Positions 6,423 through 15,312 of a stretch of 20,783 nucleotides of DNA are shown piece after piece. Under the pieces are notes generated by a model that was not told the DNA's origin, ran no database searches, and was given only the letters and a program-made list of their open reading frames with translations. The translations under genes and the position numbers were made by a program. The DNA comes from an uncultured Eubacteriales bacterium (lineage in GTDB: Bacteria; Bacillota; Clostridia; Christensenellales; UBA1242): positions 1 through 20,783 of the forward strand of contig CATZIR010000001.1 of NCBI GenBank assembly GCA_958420145.1, read 5' to 3'. Within the stretch, counting starts at the first letter, position 1. Each line of letters begins with the position of its first letter.

Positions 6423-8381
6423 TTATTTTTTTGACGATTTTTTGTCTTTTAGAACTACCACTTTTTTTACTTGTGTCTTATTATTTGTAAGGAATGCCAC
6501 TAAAACGATAGTGAGTGCTACACCGAAAAATACACTTGACGATATTCCAATTACTCTCCAAGTAGCATCAGCGTCGTGAATGATATGAGCAATTTTAGAA
6601 TTTTCTGCTGTGAACAAATATTTTAGATTAGAAGAGTAACTATCATCAACTAGGGTAATGTTAGTTATGAACTTATAGTTAAGATCTAAAGTTCCTTCAA
6701 ACTTAGCATTATTATTCGCACCAATCAAAATCCAGTATCTGCCATTTAGGTCAATATTATTAGTAAGTTTGAAATATGCCTTTCTGTAATCTACTGCATC
6801 TTCTGTTTTTGCCTTGATATTATAATTAATACCATACTCCATATATGCTAGTTCTTCGGCAGAATTAATTAGATATGGACTGTGCTTTGTGCCTAAGCCC
6901 TTTGGCTCCACCTTTATTTGTGACCAAGTGAGTGGCGAGAAAATGAATGTTAGTTTGAAATCTTCGGTCACATCAAAACTAAATTGATTTTCGACGAACC
7001 TATCAAACCAATCTTGTTCTTCGCCAGAACTTAAACTTTTGTAGATGACATCACTTAGATAATAATCATTGCCTTCTTGCGCTGTGATTAGATAAGAACT
7101 TGATAGAGCTTTGTCTTCTTTTAATGTTGTGCGAGTATTTATGTCGTTAATGTATAATATACCTTTGCCAACCACGGTAATTTCGCAACTGGCGAGCATT
7201 TTTTTAATTTTGGCTAGGAATGACAAAGTTCCATCTTCTGCATCCTGCGGAGTAATTCTATAAGTTTGATTAACTAAGTGAGTATCAAATTCTCCATGAG
7301 CGTTTGTTTGCCATAGGTCTAGTCCAAACAATGCTGTGACATTAACTTTTAGCGTAATCTCATCACCTATAACAAATTGTCTGTTTTCAACATCTGTGCT
7401 ACCATCGGTATTAGCCTGCAAGTTATTATCGGTAGAAATAGTTACAGTAACTTTTTTGCTTTCAAATATAGCGCCAAAACTTAGGGGACTCAGGACAGTA
7501 TAATCAAATTCTTGAGGGTTATTCAAAAACTCACCTGAGTCGTAGTTGACAAAATTATAACCCAAAGAAGGAATTGCTTTTACTTGCAAGTTTGTGCCTT
7601 GCTCAAAATATCTTTCGGTTGTAACAACATCGTTTTGTTTAATCTCGATTGTACCATTAAGGCATTCCTTTGTGCCAACTAAAAGTTTTGGAACAGCTCT
7701 AATACGAACACTTTCGATGGCATTAATTCTATGTGATAAATTTTCTGACAAAGTGGTCGTCTCATTGCCGATAACTTTTACCCATCTTGAAAATTTGTAG
7801 TTTTGCGAATTTTCTTCGCATTCTATGAGAGGTGTTTCGCCGTATAAATAGGTGCCTTCTCCACTCAGTGTAAAGTCTGCGCCATTTTCTAGCGTTATAG
7901 TTATTCGTTTAATGCAAAATTTTGCATAATACTGAGAAGATGTTTCATTATTATATGTGATGGAATAATAGTCGTCGTTTAGGTTAGTATCCAACTTTTG
8001 ACCAGTAAAATCTTCATTTGGATAAATACCGTCTAAATAATAACCAACTTGTGCCTTTGCGTAAAACACACTTTGAGAATTGGTATCAACTGTAATATTT
8101 CGTTTATCAATTTGTGTTGGCTCTTTTCCAAGACAACCACCTGTTGCACCTTCGGTAAAAATTCCACCTGCACCAGAATTTCGTTCTTCATAAAATGCTG
8201 TTATAACAATATTCTTTTCTACATTGGTTAAAGGGTTCTCTTCACTGCTTTGTGTTACAGAAGTAGTGTTACTTGCATAAACAGTCGGCTTAACCATCAT
8301 TGCTAGTCCAAACGAAAAAAATGCAAGCATCACAAACACGCATAAAGAAATTATGAAATTACCTTTTTTTATTTTTGTCAT
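6423..8381 (-). CDS. Large cell-surface protein with repeat-type domains and a C-terminal anchor
   Basis: A 652-residue protein with an N-terminal signal or anchor helix (IISLCVFVMLAFFSFGLAMM) and a second helix near 608-630 (SSVFFGVALTIVLVAFL), followed by a short lysine-rich tail. The bulk should lie outside the cell. The middle has several beta-rich blocks with the spacing of bacterial (InlB-B-like) repeats, for example YKFSRWVKV. Near residue 495 the phrase GLGTKHSPYLINSAEELAYM, then KLTNNIDLNGRYWILIG, matches the lead-in of GLUG-type adhesin repeats. There is no LPXTG motif, so anchoring is by the helix and not by sortase. The ATG at 8381 follows GGTGAG; the TTG at 8393 overlaps that site. 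An adhesin or structural role is an inference. Confidence 0.8.
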   Translation of the reverse strand: MTKIKKGNFIISLCVFVMLAFFSFGLAMMVKPTVYASNTTSVTQSSEENPLTNVEKNIVITAFYEERNSGAGGIFTEGATGGCLGKEPTQIDKRNITVDTNSQSVFYAKAQVGYYLDGIYPNEDFTGQKLDTNLNDDYYSITYNNETSSQYYAKFCIKRITITLENGADFTLSGEGTYLYGETPLIECEENSQNYKFSRWVKVIGNETTTLSENLSHRINAIESVRIRAVPKLLVGTKECLNGTIEIKQNDVVTTERYFEQGTNLQVKAIPSLGYNFVNYDSGEFLNNPQEFDYTVLSPLSFGAIFESKKVTVTISTDNNLQANTDGSTDVENRQFVIGDEITLKVNVTALFGLDLWQTNAHGEFDTHLVNQTYRITPQDAEDGTLSFLAKIKKMLASCEITVVGKGILYINDINTRTTLKEDKALSSSYLITAQEGNDYYLSDVIYKSLSSGEEQDWFDRFVENQFSFDVTEDFKLTFIFSPLTWSQIKVEPKGLGTKHSPYLINSAEELAYMEYGINYNIKAKTEDAVDYRKAYFKLTNNIDLNGRYWILIGANNNAKFEGTLDLNYKFITNITLVDDSYSSNLKYLFTAENSKIAHIIHDADATWRVIGISSSVFFGVALTIVLVAFLTNNKTQVKKVVVLKDKKSSKK

Positions 8382-8403
8382 ATTTCTCACCAATTTATTA
8401 AAT

Positions 8404-8432
8404 ATAATATCAAAAAAAACAACTTTTGTCTA
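8404..8432 (-). promoter_or_regulatory. Promoter of the surface protein gene
   Basis: Minus strand TAGACA (8427-8432), 17 bases, TATTAT (8404-8409), with a TGA just before the -10 box (extended type). Confidence 0.65.
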
Positions 8433-8473
8433 ACATAACTGCTCTTATTAAGAAATTTTGTTATTTACAAATG

Positions 8474-8502
8474 TTGTAAAATCAAAAAATGTGTGATATA
8501 AT
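8474..8502 (+). promoter_or_regulatory. Promoter of the 253-residue membrane protein, leaderless
   Basis: TTGTAA (8474-8479), 17 bases, TATAAT (8497-8502), with an extended TG just ahead. The ATG begins at 8510, seven bases past the -10 box, so transcription should begin at the start codon itself. Confidence 0.75.
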
Positions 8503-8509
8503 ATTTTCG

Positions 8510-9271
8510 ATGAAAAAATTAACCGAGAAAGAAAAAGAAATCAAAAAAAGGCGACGAGAAAAAATTAAGCAATACAAAAAGCAACTTCACTCCGAAATTT
8601 TTGAACTCGATAACGAACTTCGCTACAACGAAAATGGCGATGTGCTAATCGAGTGCAAAATTGGCAAAGCCGAAAATATATTCAACAAATACGACCTTGC
8701 CAAAGAAAGAACAATAACCGACGAATTTGAAAAATATTTGCTAGACGAAGTTGAAATTGTGCCTATGGACGAAAATGTTGCCATAAAAATGTATGTGGAC
8801 GAAAGTTTTACAGAAGAAAACGAAAAGCAAGTAAAACGTGCCATAAAAAACCATTTTAGTTTCAACATAACAAAAGACAGTGTTAAAATGAAGTCTAACG
8901 ACATCTGGGCAATAGTATTCTTTATTTTAGGCTTAGCAGTTTTGGCAGTATCGCCTTTTATTTATGAATGGTGCGAGAACACATATTTGCCATTTTATGA
9001 GTGCTGTTTAATTTTGGTATGGTTCTTTATCTACGAAGGTGGTTATATGGCGTTTTTTGATAGGAACGACATTCGAGAGCATAGGTACAATATGCTAAGG
9101 TTATATAATGCCGAAATAACTTTTGCTAGAATTCAAGCACCTAACCTAACCCCACTAAGCACTATGCCACAAGTATCTACTCCAGACGACGACACAACAA
9201 ACAAGGTAATAAAAAAAACAAAAACAAAACAACCATTTTCACTTTTTGAAAGGTTTAGAAGAAAGAAATAA
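8510..9271 (+). CDS. Membrane protein of unknown function with two central helices
   Basis: I do not recognise this 253-residue protein. It begins with a strongly basic helix (EIKKRRREKIKQYKKQ), followed by a polar cytosolic domain up to about residue 128. Two membrane helices follow, near 131-153 (WAIVFFILGLAVLAVSPF) and 160-183 (YECCLILVWFFIYEGGYM), so both ends should be in the cytoplasm. The tail is threonine-rich and then basic. The start at 8510 is chosen over an upstream in-frame start at 8489 because the TATAAT box covers codons of the longer frame. There is no Shine-Dalgarno site. It is a single-gene unit closed by a terminator. Confidence 0.8.
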   Translation: MKKLTEKEKEIKKRRREKIKQYKKQLHSEIFELDNELRYNENGDVLIECKIGKAENIFNKYDLAKERTITDEFEKYLLDEVEIVPMDENVAIKMYVDESFTEENEKQVKRAIKNHFSFNITKDSVKMKSNDIWAIVFFILGLAVLAVSPFIYEWCENTYLPFYECCLILVWFFIYEGGYMAFFDRNDIREHRYNMLRLYNAEITFARIQAPNLTPLSTMPQVSTPDDDTTNKVIKKTKTKQPFSLFERFRRKK

Positions 9272-9276
9272 TTAAC

Positions 9277-9302
9277 AAAAAATGCCTATCTAGGCATTTT
9301 TT
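9277..9302. terminator. Bidirectional terminator between the membrane protein and tsaD
   Basis: AAAAAATGCC (9277-9286) pairs with GGCATTTTTT (9293-9302) around TATCTA. It is symmetric and can end transcription of the plus-strand gene and of tsaD arriving from the right. The 160 bases between it and the tsaD stop show no gene. Confidence 0.85.
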
Positions 9303-9461
9303 TATTGAGTATTTGTTTTATTAATATTTATTTGAAAAGGATTTATAAAACTATTTGCAAAACCACAACATTATTGTGATTTCGTTATTTTAAGACAGTA
9401 TTTCTTCTTTAATAATTCCATAGATAAATCGAGAGATAACCTAGTTTATTGATAGTTGGTC

Positions 9462-10616
9462 TTATTTACCCTTACTTAGTTTCAAACTTGGGTCTGGAGA
9501 CAAACTTAGGTCTGCGATAGAATAGTTATTAATTAGGTCGTAGTAGCCACAGCAACCAATCATTGCTGCGTTGTCGGTGCAAAGTGATAGTGGTGGGTAA
9601 AATACTTCTATGCCCTGTTTATTTGCTTCGATAGTTAGTTTTTCACGCAAGTAACTGTTTGCCGCCACACCACCTGCCATAGCAATTTTTTTGAAGCCGT
9701 AATTCATAGTTGCTCTAACTGCTTTTTCAACTAGCATATCAACTGCTTGATGTTCAAAACTAGCACATAAATCTTCTACATTAGGTTTTTCGCCTTTTTG
9801 TTCCAATTTGTGAACATAGTTTATCACCGCTGTTTTTAGCCCACTATAACTAACATTATATGTTTTGTCTAGGTGTGACTTGTGAATAAACTCAATGTTG
9901 TTTTGACCAAGTTTTGCAAGTTTGTCTATCTTTGGTCCACCTGGGTAGCCAAGTCCTACAACACGAGCAACCTTGTCGAACGCTTCGCCGATTGCGTCAT
10001 CGAGTGTTTCGCCAATTAAGGTGTGATTTAGATAGTCGTCTATTCTTAAAATTGCAGTGTGACCACCACTAACAACCAAACAAATAAATGGTGGTTCTAA
10101 CTCTTGGTGTGAGATATAGTTTGCTGCGATATGACCCTTTATGTGGTTAACCCCAACAAGCGGAAGACCAAGAGAGTATGCGAGCGACTTTGCAAAACTA
10201 ACACCAACCATTAGCGCACCAACAAGTCCTGCACCGTATGTCACGCAAATTGCATCGAGACTATCAAGAGTAAACTTGCAATCAATTTTTTCCTGCTCAG
10301 TGAGTTCTCTACCAAGTTCTTTTTCTTTGTTAGCGATTATAGTTTCGCTAGCCTTTTGCATAGATTCTTCTAACACATTATTAATACACAAAACGTGGTT
10401 TCGGCTGGCTACTTCTGGCACAACGCCACCAAAACGCTTGTGAATTTCGATTTGGCTAGAGATAACATTACTAAGCACTTCTCTACCATTTTTAATCACG
10501 GCAATACTGGTTTCGTCACAACTACTTTCTATGCCTAAAACATATATATCTTTTTTATTTTTTAACTTTTCTTGAACTTCCTTTAATTTGAGTTCAACCT
10601 TTTCTTTGTAATCCAT
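9462..10616 (-). CDS. tsaD: tRNA threonylcarbamoyladenosine synthase subunit TsaD
   Basis: TsaD transfers the threonylcarbamoyl group to adenosine 37 of ANN-decoding tRNAs, working with TsaB, TsaE and TsaC, which are not in this window. The ASKHA-fold opening GIESSCDETS starts near residue 28. The metal-binding HxxxH is His148/His152 (HIKGH), and the late aspartate is in SLCTDNAAMIG. At 384 residues it is about 40 longer than usual: a lysine-rich N-terminal extension of about 24 residues and a charged insert near 84-108 (NKEKELGRELTEQEK) account for this. The start at 10616 is preferred over the TTG at 10634, because the TATAAT box lies inside the longer frame. No Shine-Dalgarno site is present, so the mRNA is probably leaderless. 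Confidence 0.95.
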   Translation of the reverse strand: MDYKEKVELKLKEVQEKLKNKKDIYVLGIESSCDETSIAVIKNGREVLSNVISSQIEIHKRFGGVVPEVASRNHVLCINNVLEESMQKASETIIANKEKELGRELTEQEKIDCKFTLDSLDAICVTYGAGLVGALMVGVSFAKSLAYSLGLPLVGVNHIKGHIAANYISHQELEPPFICLVVSGGHTAILRIDDYLNHTLIGETLDDAIGEAFDKVARVVGLGYPGGPKIDKLAKLGQNNIEFIHKSHLDKTYNVSYSGLKTAVINYVHKLEQKGEKPNVEDLCASFEHQAVDMLVEKAVRATMNYGFKKIAMAGGVAANSYLREKLTIEANKQGIEVFYPPLSLCTDNAAMIGCCGYYDLINNYSIADLSLSPDPSLKLSKGK

Positions 10617-10622
10617 ACTGAT

Positions 10623-10650
10623 ATTATACTCCAATTTTTTTTATTTACAA
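10623..10650 (-). promoter_or_regulatory. Promoter of tsaD, leaderless
   Basis: Minus strand TTGTAA (10645-10650), 16 bases, TATAAT (10623-10628), then six bases and the ATG at 10616. Confidence 0.7.
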
Positions 10651-10701
10651 ACAAACGCATTAATTTGTACAACAATATTTTGCCAGCATACCAATAAAAA
10701 A

Positions 10702-10716
10702 TGGCGATGTTCGCCA
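10702..10716 (-). terminator. Terminator of the five-gene metallopeptidase operon
   Basis: TGGCGA (10702-10707) pairs with TCGCCA (10711-10716) around three bases. On the minus strand a T6 run follows. It begins a few bases past the stop of the last paralog. Confidence 0.8.
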
Positions 10717-10720
10717 CCTT

Positions 10721-11893
10721 TTATTGTTTTGTTTTAAACTCAGCATCTTGTTTTTGGTCTTTTTTATCTAACTGTTCTTGTTTTAACTCCAAAAGTTTAT
10801 CATAGTCCAAGAAGTCTAGTTTGTCATCTATTTGCTTGTTATTGTATAAATCAACAAGTGTTTTCATACCACTACAAACAATTTGCGCTGTTTCATCGTT
10901 TCCATATAAATAGTCTTTCCCTATGGTTGAACCTAAAGCATAGTTTAGTATAACCAAGTTTTCCAGTGTTTTATCGTTTAAGTCATAACCACATTTAGAA
11001 TTTGTTTTGCTCTTTAATAAATCAATAACTCTGTCAAATTCGTCTGTGTGTTTTTGTTCGTGAACATCAAACTTTTCACTTAAACCGTCAATCATTTTAT
11101 TACGGAAATAGTTTTGTGTTCTAAACGCTTCAATTTCCATTGGATGACAAAGGTATGGTAGTTTAAAAATTGTAGTCCAAAGAGCATCTGGCGATTCTTG
11201 ATTGTCCTTTATTTGATCTATATCTTTTTCTGTTATGTTGCAAAATCCTACTACATGCTCTTTTAAAAATTCCTCATCTAAATCTTTAAAAAAATCAAAA
11301 GCAAGCAAATAACTTCCAGTAGATTCAAATATAATAGCAACTTCTCGTGCCGACATTTTTTTGATAGGTTTTTTACTTTCTATCAACTCTTCTCTTTCTA
11401 TTTTTTGTTTTGCGTGTGTTAGTTCATGAATTATAAAACTTGGAATATCAAAACCATCTTCCATAAACAGCATCTTTGATAATCTTAAAGTAACAACATT
11501 ATCATCACTTGTATAAGTCCCAAAATAATCATCTTCTTTGTCATCGAAAAATTCTAACTTTGGGGGATTATGCTTTAATGTTTTGTCGTTAGATATAATA
11601 TAACCATATGTCAAAGCAATCAATTGAATTCTTTGTTCTAGGCTAAGCATTGGCCAAACTTCTGGCAAAAAGGCAGGATAGAGATCATCGCTTTTAATGG
11701 TAACTTCCTCAAGCAATGTACCATCTTTACATTTTAACAGAGTGTTTAATTTGACAATTATATCTTTAAACTCACATTGTTGTAGATAACTGCTAATAGT
11801 GTTGTTAGCACCATCTTTACTCATTGGTTGAACTTTTTTATTTAAAAACCAATTTTGAAGTTCTATTGGTAATTTAAAAAAATCATAACTCAT
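10721..11893 (-). CDS. HExxH metallopeptidase-like protein, paralog 5 of 5
   Basis: A 390-residue protein without signal peptide or membrane helix. The zinc-binding motif is HELTH at 156-160, followed by AKQKIERE. The probable third ligand is Glu253 in HPMEIEA, 97 residues after the first histidine, giving the gluzincin pattern HExxH...ExxA. The family block FLPEVWPMLSLEQR lies near 75-88. It is the most divergent of the five: the C-terminal signature shared by the others (KxxKPFxENY) is absent, and the end is a charged helix. It is also the closest to ordinary HELTHxxQ peptidases, so it may be the ancestral or most active form. The ATG overlaps the end of paralog 4 by 11 bases. The substrate is unknown. 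Confidence 0.85.
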   Translation of the reverse strand: MSYDFFKLPIELQNWFLNKKVQPMSKDGANNTISSYLQQCEFKDIIVKLNTLLKCKDGTLLEEVTIKSDDLYPAFLPEVWPMLSLEQRIQLIALTYGYIISNDKTLKHNPPKLEFFDDKEDDYFGTYTSDDNVVTLRLSKMLFMEDGFDIPSFIIHELTHAKQKIEREELIESKKPIKKMSAREVAIIFESTGSYLLAFDFFKDLDEEFLKEHVVGFCNITEKDIDQIKDNQESPDALWTTIFKLPYLCHPMEIEAFRTQNYFRNKMIDGLSEKFDVHEQKHTDEFDRVIDLLKSKTNSKCGYDLNDKTLENLVILNYALGSTIGKDYLYGNDETAQIVCSGMKTLVDLYNNKQIDDKLDFLDYDKLLELKQEQLDKKDQKQDAEFKTKQ

Positions 11894-13049
11894 TTACTTC
11901 ACTTCCTTTTTCATTTTCTATTTTCTTGTCTCTTTGTTTTAAAAGCGCTCTTTGCTGACTTTTGAAATATTCATCTTCAAATTCATCATAATTTTCTATA
12001 AAAGGTTTGTCAACTTTTTTTGCTTTATATACTTCTAAAAGGTAGTTTAGTATATCAAAGTATACAGCATTGTCTTCATCATCTACCATATTAGCCAAAT
12101 TGCCCAAGTTAGTTATATTTTGAATAGCTGTTTCATCTAAATCAAATCCCGCTGATTTGAGCGTATTTACGTCTTGCATTCTTTTGGATTCATAGCTTAG
12201 TAGTTTATACGCACCGATAGCATATTTATCAAAAAGTTCTTTTAATACTTTGCTCTCTATATCTTGTGACAAGACTTCTTTATAGCAAAAGTCGTATGCA
12301 AGCTGTTTAACTAGAATCCAATTTGAATCTTTATCTTCTTCCAGTTTAATCCACAAATCAATGTTTTCTTTTGTAAATTTGCATTTGGCCATCATGTAAT
12401 TGAATAATTTTTCACCACGAAAATTGTAAAAATTACTTATCTTTGTCTCTATATGATTGGAATAACTAAAAAACAAATGTTTTTGATTTTTGGTTAATTT
12501 TGAAAAGTCGTAATCGTTTTGCTTTAGCCATTCAGCCAAATCTCGTCTTTCATACTCTTGTCTAAAATGTTCTATTTCATGAACAAGTGTTGAAGTCAGT
12601 GTTATACATTCATCGCTGTACAACATTTTATGTAATGGAAAATATATATAATTTTCTTTAAAGAAGCAAGCCGAAATAACAGTGTCTATTAGTTTATAAT
12701 TAGTAAAAAACATAAGCGTTGGTTGATCTGGCTTATCTCCAACTATTTTTTTAAAAAAGTAATTATAGAGCCTAATTAATGATCTTAGTTGTTGGTTAGT
12801 GCTCATATTTTGCCAGACTTGTGGTATACAAGCTGAAAAAGGGTTTTTTGCAGTCATTCTAACTAGTTTTAGCATCTTACCATTAGAAACTACTGGCTGT
12901 TTTAGATGAACATATATATCATCTAAGTCATTAAGTCTGCAACGCTTTATTAAAAAATTATTAGCATCATAGTCGTCTTTTGGCCTATATTTTAATATGT
13001 CAAAAACTTGTTTTGAGTATTCATGCAAACTATCGTAAAAATCATCCAT
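11883..13049 (-). CDS. HExxH metallopeptidase-like protein, paralog 4 of 5
   Basis: A 388-residue cytoplasmic protein. The motif reads HEIEH at 157-161 (then FRQEYERRD), still a valid HExxH. Glu258 in YKEVLSQ aligns with the third ligand of the others, but the usual ExxA has become ExxS and the surrounding cysteine and asparagine residues are lost. The shared block ACIPQVWQNMS is near 73-83, and the C-terminal signature KKVDKPFIENYDEFEDEYF is kept. AGAGGAG precedes the ATG and is built from the last codons of paralog 3, three bases away, so translation is probably coupled. Compared with paralogs 1-3 the active-site surroundings are relaxed, which may mean reduced activity or a new role. Confidence 0.85.
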   Translation of the reverse strand: MDDFYDSLHEYSKQVFDILKYRPKDDYDANNFLIKRCRLNDLDDIYVHLKQPVVSNGKMLKLVRMTAKNPFSACIPQVWQNMSTNQQLRSLIRLYNYFFKKIVGDKPDQPTLMFFTNYKLIDTVISACFFKENYIYFPLHKMLYSDECITLTSTLVHEIEHFRQEYERRDLAEWLKQNDYDFSKLTKNQKHLFFSYSNHIETKISNFYNFRGEKLFNYMMAKCKFTKENIDLWIKLEEDKDSNWILVKQLAYDFCYKEVLSQDIESKVLKELFDKYAIGAYKLLSYESKRMQDVNTLKSAGFDLDETAIQNITNLGNLANMVDDEDNAVYFDILNYLLEVYKAKKVDKPFIENYDEFEDEYFKSQQRALLKQRDKKIENEKGSEVNEL

Positions 13050-13052
13050 ATT

Positions 13053-14171
13053 TTACTCCTCTACTGATATGCGACTCATCCATCTTTCTTGTGTCTCTTT
13101 AAAATAATCATTTTCAAACTTATCATAGTTTTCCATAAATGGTTTTTCCACTTTTTTGGTCCTATAAATATTGAGCAAATATGCTATTTCTTTGCATAAT
13201 ACTTCATCAGCATTATAGGTAATCTGAGCAATGCAATCCATTTGCATAAAGTTTTCTACATCTTTATAAGAAATATCAAAATTTGATTGTTTGAGAGCGC
13301 TTAGGCAACAATCTAAATTTGTTTCGACATTACTAATACTTGGACAAATTTTTGATATTTTCTCAAGAAATTTATGTGCATTATTTTCTGCAGATAATTC
13401 ACATGGACTGCATGCATATAATAAATTCTTTAAAAAATACCAGTCGTAATTATCTTCTGCTTCCAACTTTAGCCATAGAGTTATTTCTTCTTTGCTAAGA
13501 TACTTTGTGGCTGTTTTACTTATCTGAAATTTTGTATTAATGCGTAAGATATTAGCATTGTATCCAAAGCCTCCAGAATATTTAAAAAATAATTTTTTTT
13601 GATAGTCGGAAAGTTTTGAAAAGTCGTAGTTTTGAGATTTTACATACTTCCAGTTTTTTTCACGTTCCCAATCTTGTTCTGCATGCGTTAATTCATGTTT
13701 AATCACTACCAAAAATTTACTACAAATTGAGTCATCAGATGATAAAATACTGCTAAGCGAAATATACATTTGATTTTTATCATCGTAGGTACAATAACCA
13801 ACCCAACCTTGTGGTGCAGTACTATCTACAAAAATTAGTTGCGGTTTTTTCTTTAGTCTTGGTGACATCTCATTGCAAATGAAGTTATATGTCATTGCAA
13901 TCGCTTGTACTCTTTGAACTTCCGTCATTGCATTCCATACATTAGGAATAAAAGCATAAAATGGTTGGTTACATAAGATTGGCACTAATGTCGTAGGCTC
14001 ATTTTCTATTTCTACAGGTTCTTTAAGTTCCACAAAAAAATCTTTTAGGTTATCTAGTTCACAATAACTTCTAACAAAGTCGTTAAATTCTTTGTCGTTA
14101 GTAGGATAAAAATCTTTTTCTTCACAAAACTTTTTTAAGTTTTCATCTAAATTATTAAAATAATCTGTCAT
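13053..14171 (-). CDS. HExxH metallopeptidase-like protein, paralog 3 of 5
   Basis: A 372-residue protein closely related to paralog 2: the start FYPTNDKEFNDFVRSYCELD nearly repeats the same region of its neighbour. The motif is HELTH at 159-163, followed by AEQDWERE, and the probable third ligand is Glu258 in CELSAEN. The family block AFIPNVWNAMTEVQR is near 73-87, and the C-terminal signature KKVEKPFMENYDKFENDYF is present. There is no export signal. AAAGGAG lies 8 bases before the ATG at 14171, and 15 bases separate it from paralog 2. The likeness of 2 and 3 points to a recent tandem duplication. The substrate is unknown. Confidence 0.87.
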   Translation of the reverse strand: MTDYFNNLDENLKKFCEEKDFYPTNDKEFNDFVRSYCELDNLKDFFVELKEPVEIENEPTTLVPILCNQPFYAFIPNVWNAMTEVQRVQAIAMTYNFICNEMSPRLKKKPQLIFVDSTAPQGWVGYCTYDDKNQMYISLSSILSSDDSICSKFLVVIKHELTHAEQDWEREKNWKYVKSQNYDFSKLSDYQKKLFFKYSGGFGYNANILRINTKFQISKTATKYLSKEEITLWLKLEAEDNYDWYFLKNLLYACSPCELSAENNAHKFLEKISKICPSISNVETNLDCCLSALKQSNFDISYKDVENFMQMDCIAQITYNADEVLCKEIAYLLNIYRTKKVEKPFMENYDKFENDYFKETQERWMSRISVEE

Positions 14172-14186
14172 AATGTACGCTCCTTT

Positions 14187-15311
14187 TTATTTTATTTGTT
14201 CGTTTTGTTGTCGATAGTGCGACTGAACAAAACTTAGGTAACCATCTTCTAAAAGTTGATAATTATCAGCAAACGGCTTTTTAACTTTTTTAGTTCTATA
14301 TATGTTGAGCAAATATTTTATCACTCCATAGGTAAAGTTTACATCTCTTGTAAAATTAGATATATAGCCCATCTGGGCAAAATTTTCAGTTTGGTCGTAC
14401 GAAATTTCGTAGCCATAATCTTTTTTTAGTGCGTTTATTAGTGTATCTAGCGCTGTTGAAATGTTAGGCCAAGATTTGCAACACTCTTTACAATAAGCAT
14501 TAAGCACTGTGTTCAGTATTTTTTTATTGTTGTTTTCTGCAGACATTTCATTTTGATTGCAAACATATGGCAAATCTTTTAACATTTCCCACTCTTTTGA
14601 ATTTTCTCTTTCAAGTTTAATCCATAAGTTTGCGTCATCGGGATTAAGATTATTAATTTTTTCATGGTTATTCATAATATGCTCGTAAAGACTGTTTATA
14701 CTATACTTCACTCTACCAGTGTCCATAAAAAGCAAATGTTTTTGGTAACTACTCAAACTTAGCACATTATAGTTTGGTTTTGGTAGTGATTTTATTATCT
14801 CTTTTCTCTCTTTTTCTTGCTCAGCATGTGTTAATTCGTGCATAATTGATCCTAGCAATAGGACAGGATTTTTTGCAGATAAGATACGCCTTAGTGAACT
14901 ATAGAGTTTGTGTGATGTATCAGTGTATGAGCCAAAACTTTTGCTTGCGCTGTTACTGTCGATAAAAATAAGTTGAGGCTTTTTTAGTAGTCTTGGTGAT
15001 ACTTCTTTGTAGACACAGTTGAACATCATAGTAATTGATTGAACCTTCTGGACATCGGTCATTGTTTGCCAGACCGAAGGAAGACATGCATAAAATGGTT
15101 GATTTTTTGCAATAAGCACACTTGTTGTAAATTTATTCTCTATTTTTAGTTGTCTAGGAATTTCAACCGTAAAATCTTGTAATCTGTCAAGCTGACAGTA
15201 ACTTCTAACAAAATCATTAAACTCATTCGCGTTAGTAGGAACAAAATCTTTTTCTAAACAAAAGCGTTTCAATTCGTCATTCAAGCCATCAAAATATTCG
15301 TTTATTCCCAT
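14187..15311 (-). CDS. HExxH metallopeptidase-like protein, paralog 2 of 5
   Basis: A 374-residue protein starting MGINEYFDGLNDELKRF. The frame extends four codons upstream to 15323, but the only good ribosome binding site, GGAG, is 6 bases before the ATG at 15311, which leaves one base between it and the stop of paralog 1. The motif is HELTH at 158-162, followed by AEQEKERKE, and the probable third ligand is Glu255 in NQNEMSAEN. The block ACLPSVWQTMTDVQK is near 75-89, and the C-terminal signature KKVKKPFADNYQLLEDGYL is present. No signal peptide or membrane helix is seen. It is the nearest relative of paralog 3. Confidence 0.87.
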   Translation of the reverse strand: MGINEYFDGLNDELKRFCLEKDFVPTNANEFNDFVRSYCQLDRLQDFTVEIPRQLKIENKFTTSVLIAKNQPFYACLPSVWQTMTDVQKVQSITMMFNCVYKEVSPRLLKKPQLIFIDSNSASKSFGSYTDTSHKLYSSLRRILSAKNPVLLLGSIMHELTHAEQEKERKEIIKSLPKPNYNVLSLSSYQKHLLFMDTGRVKYSINSLYEHIMNNHEKINNLNPDDANLWIKLERENSKEWEMLKDLPYVCNQNEMSAENNNKKILNTVLNAYCKECCKSWPNISTALDTLINALKKDYGYEISYDQTENFAQMGYISNFTRDVNFTYGVIKYLLNIYRTKKVKKPFADNYQLLEDGYLSFVQSHYRQQNEQIK

Positions 15312-15312
15312 T

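Noticed and set aside
9303..9461. Gap after tsaD with a 16-codon frame on the minus strand
   Set aside because: No ribosome binding site, no conservation evidence, A/T-rich sequence; nothing supportable found.
10617..10634. TTG start giving TsaD six more residues
   Set aside because: The TATAAT box lies inside those codons, so they are upstream of the predicted transcript start.
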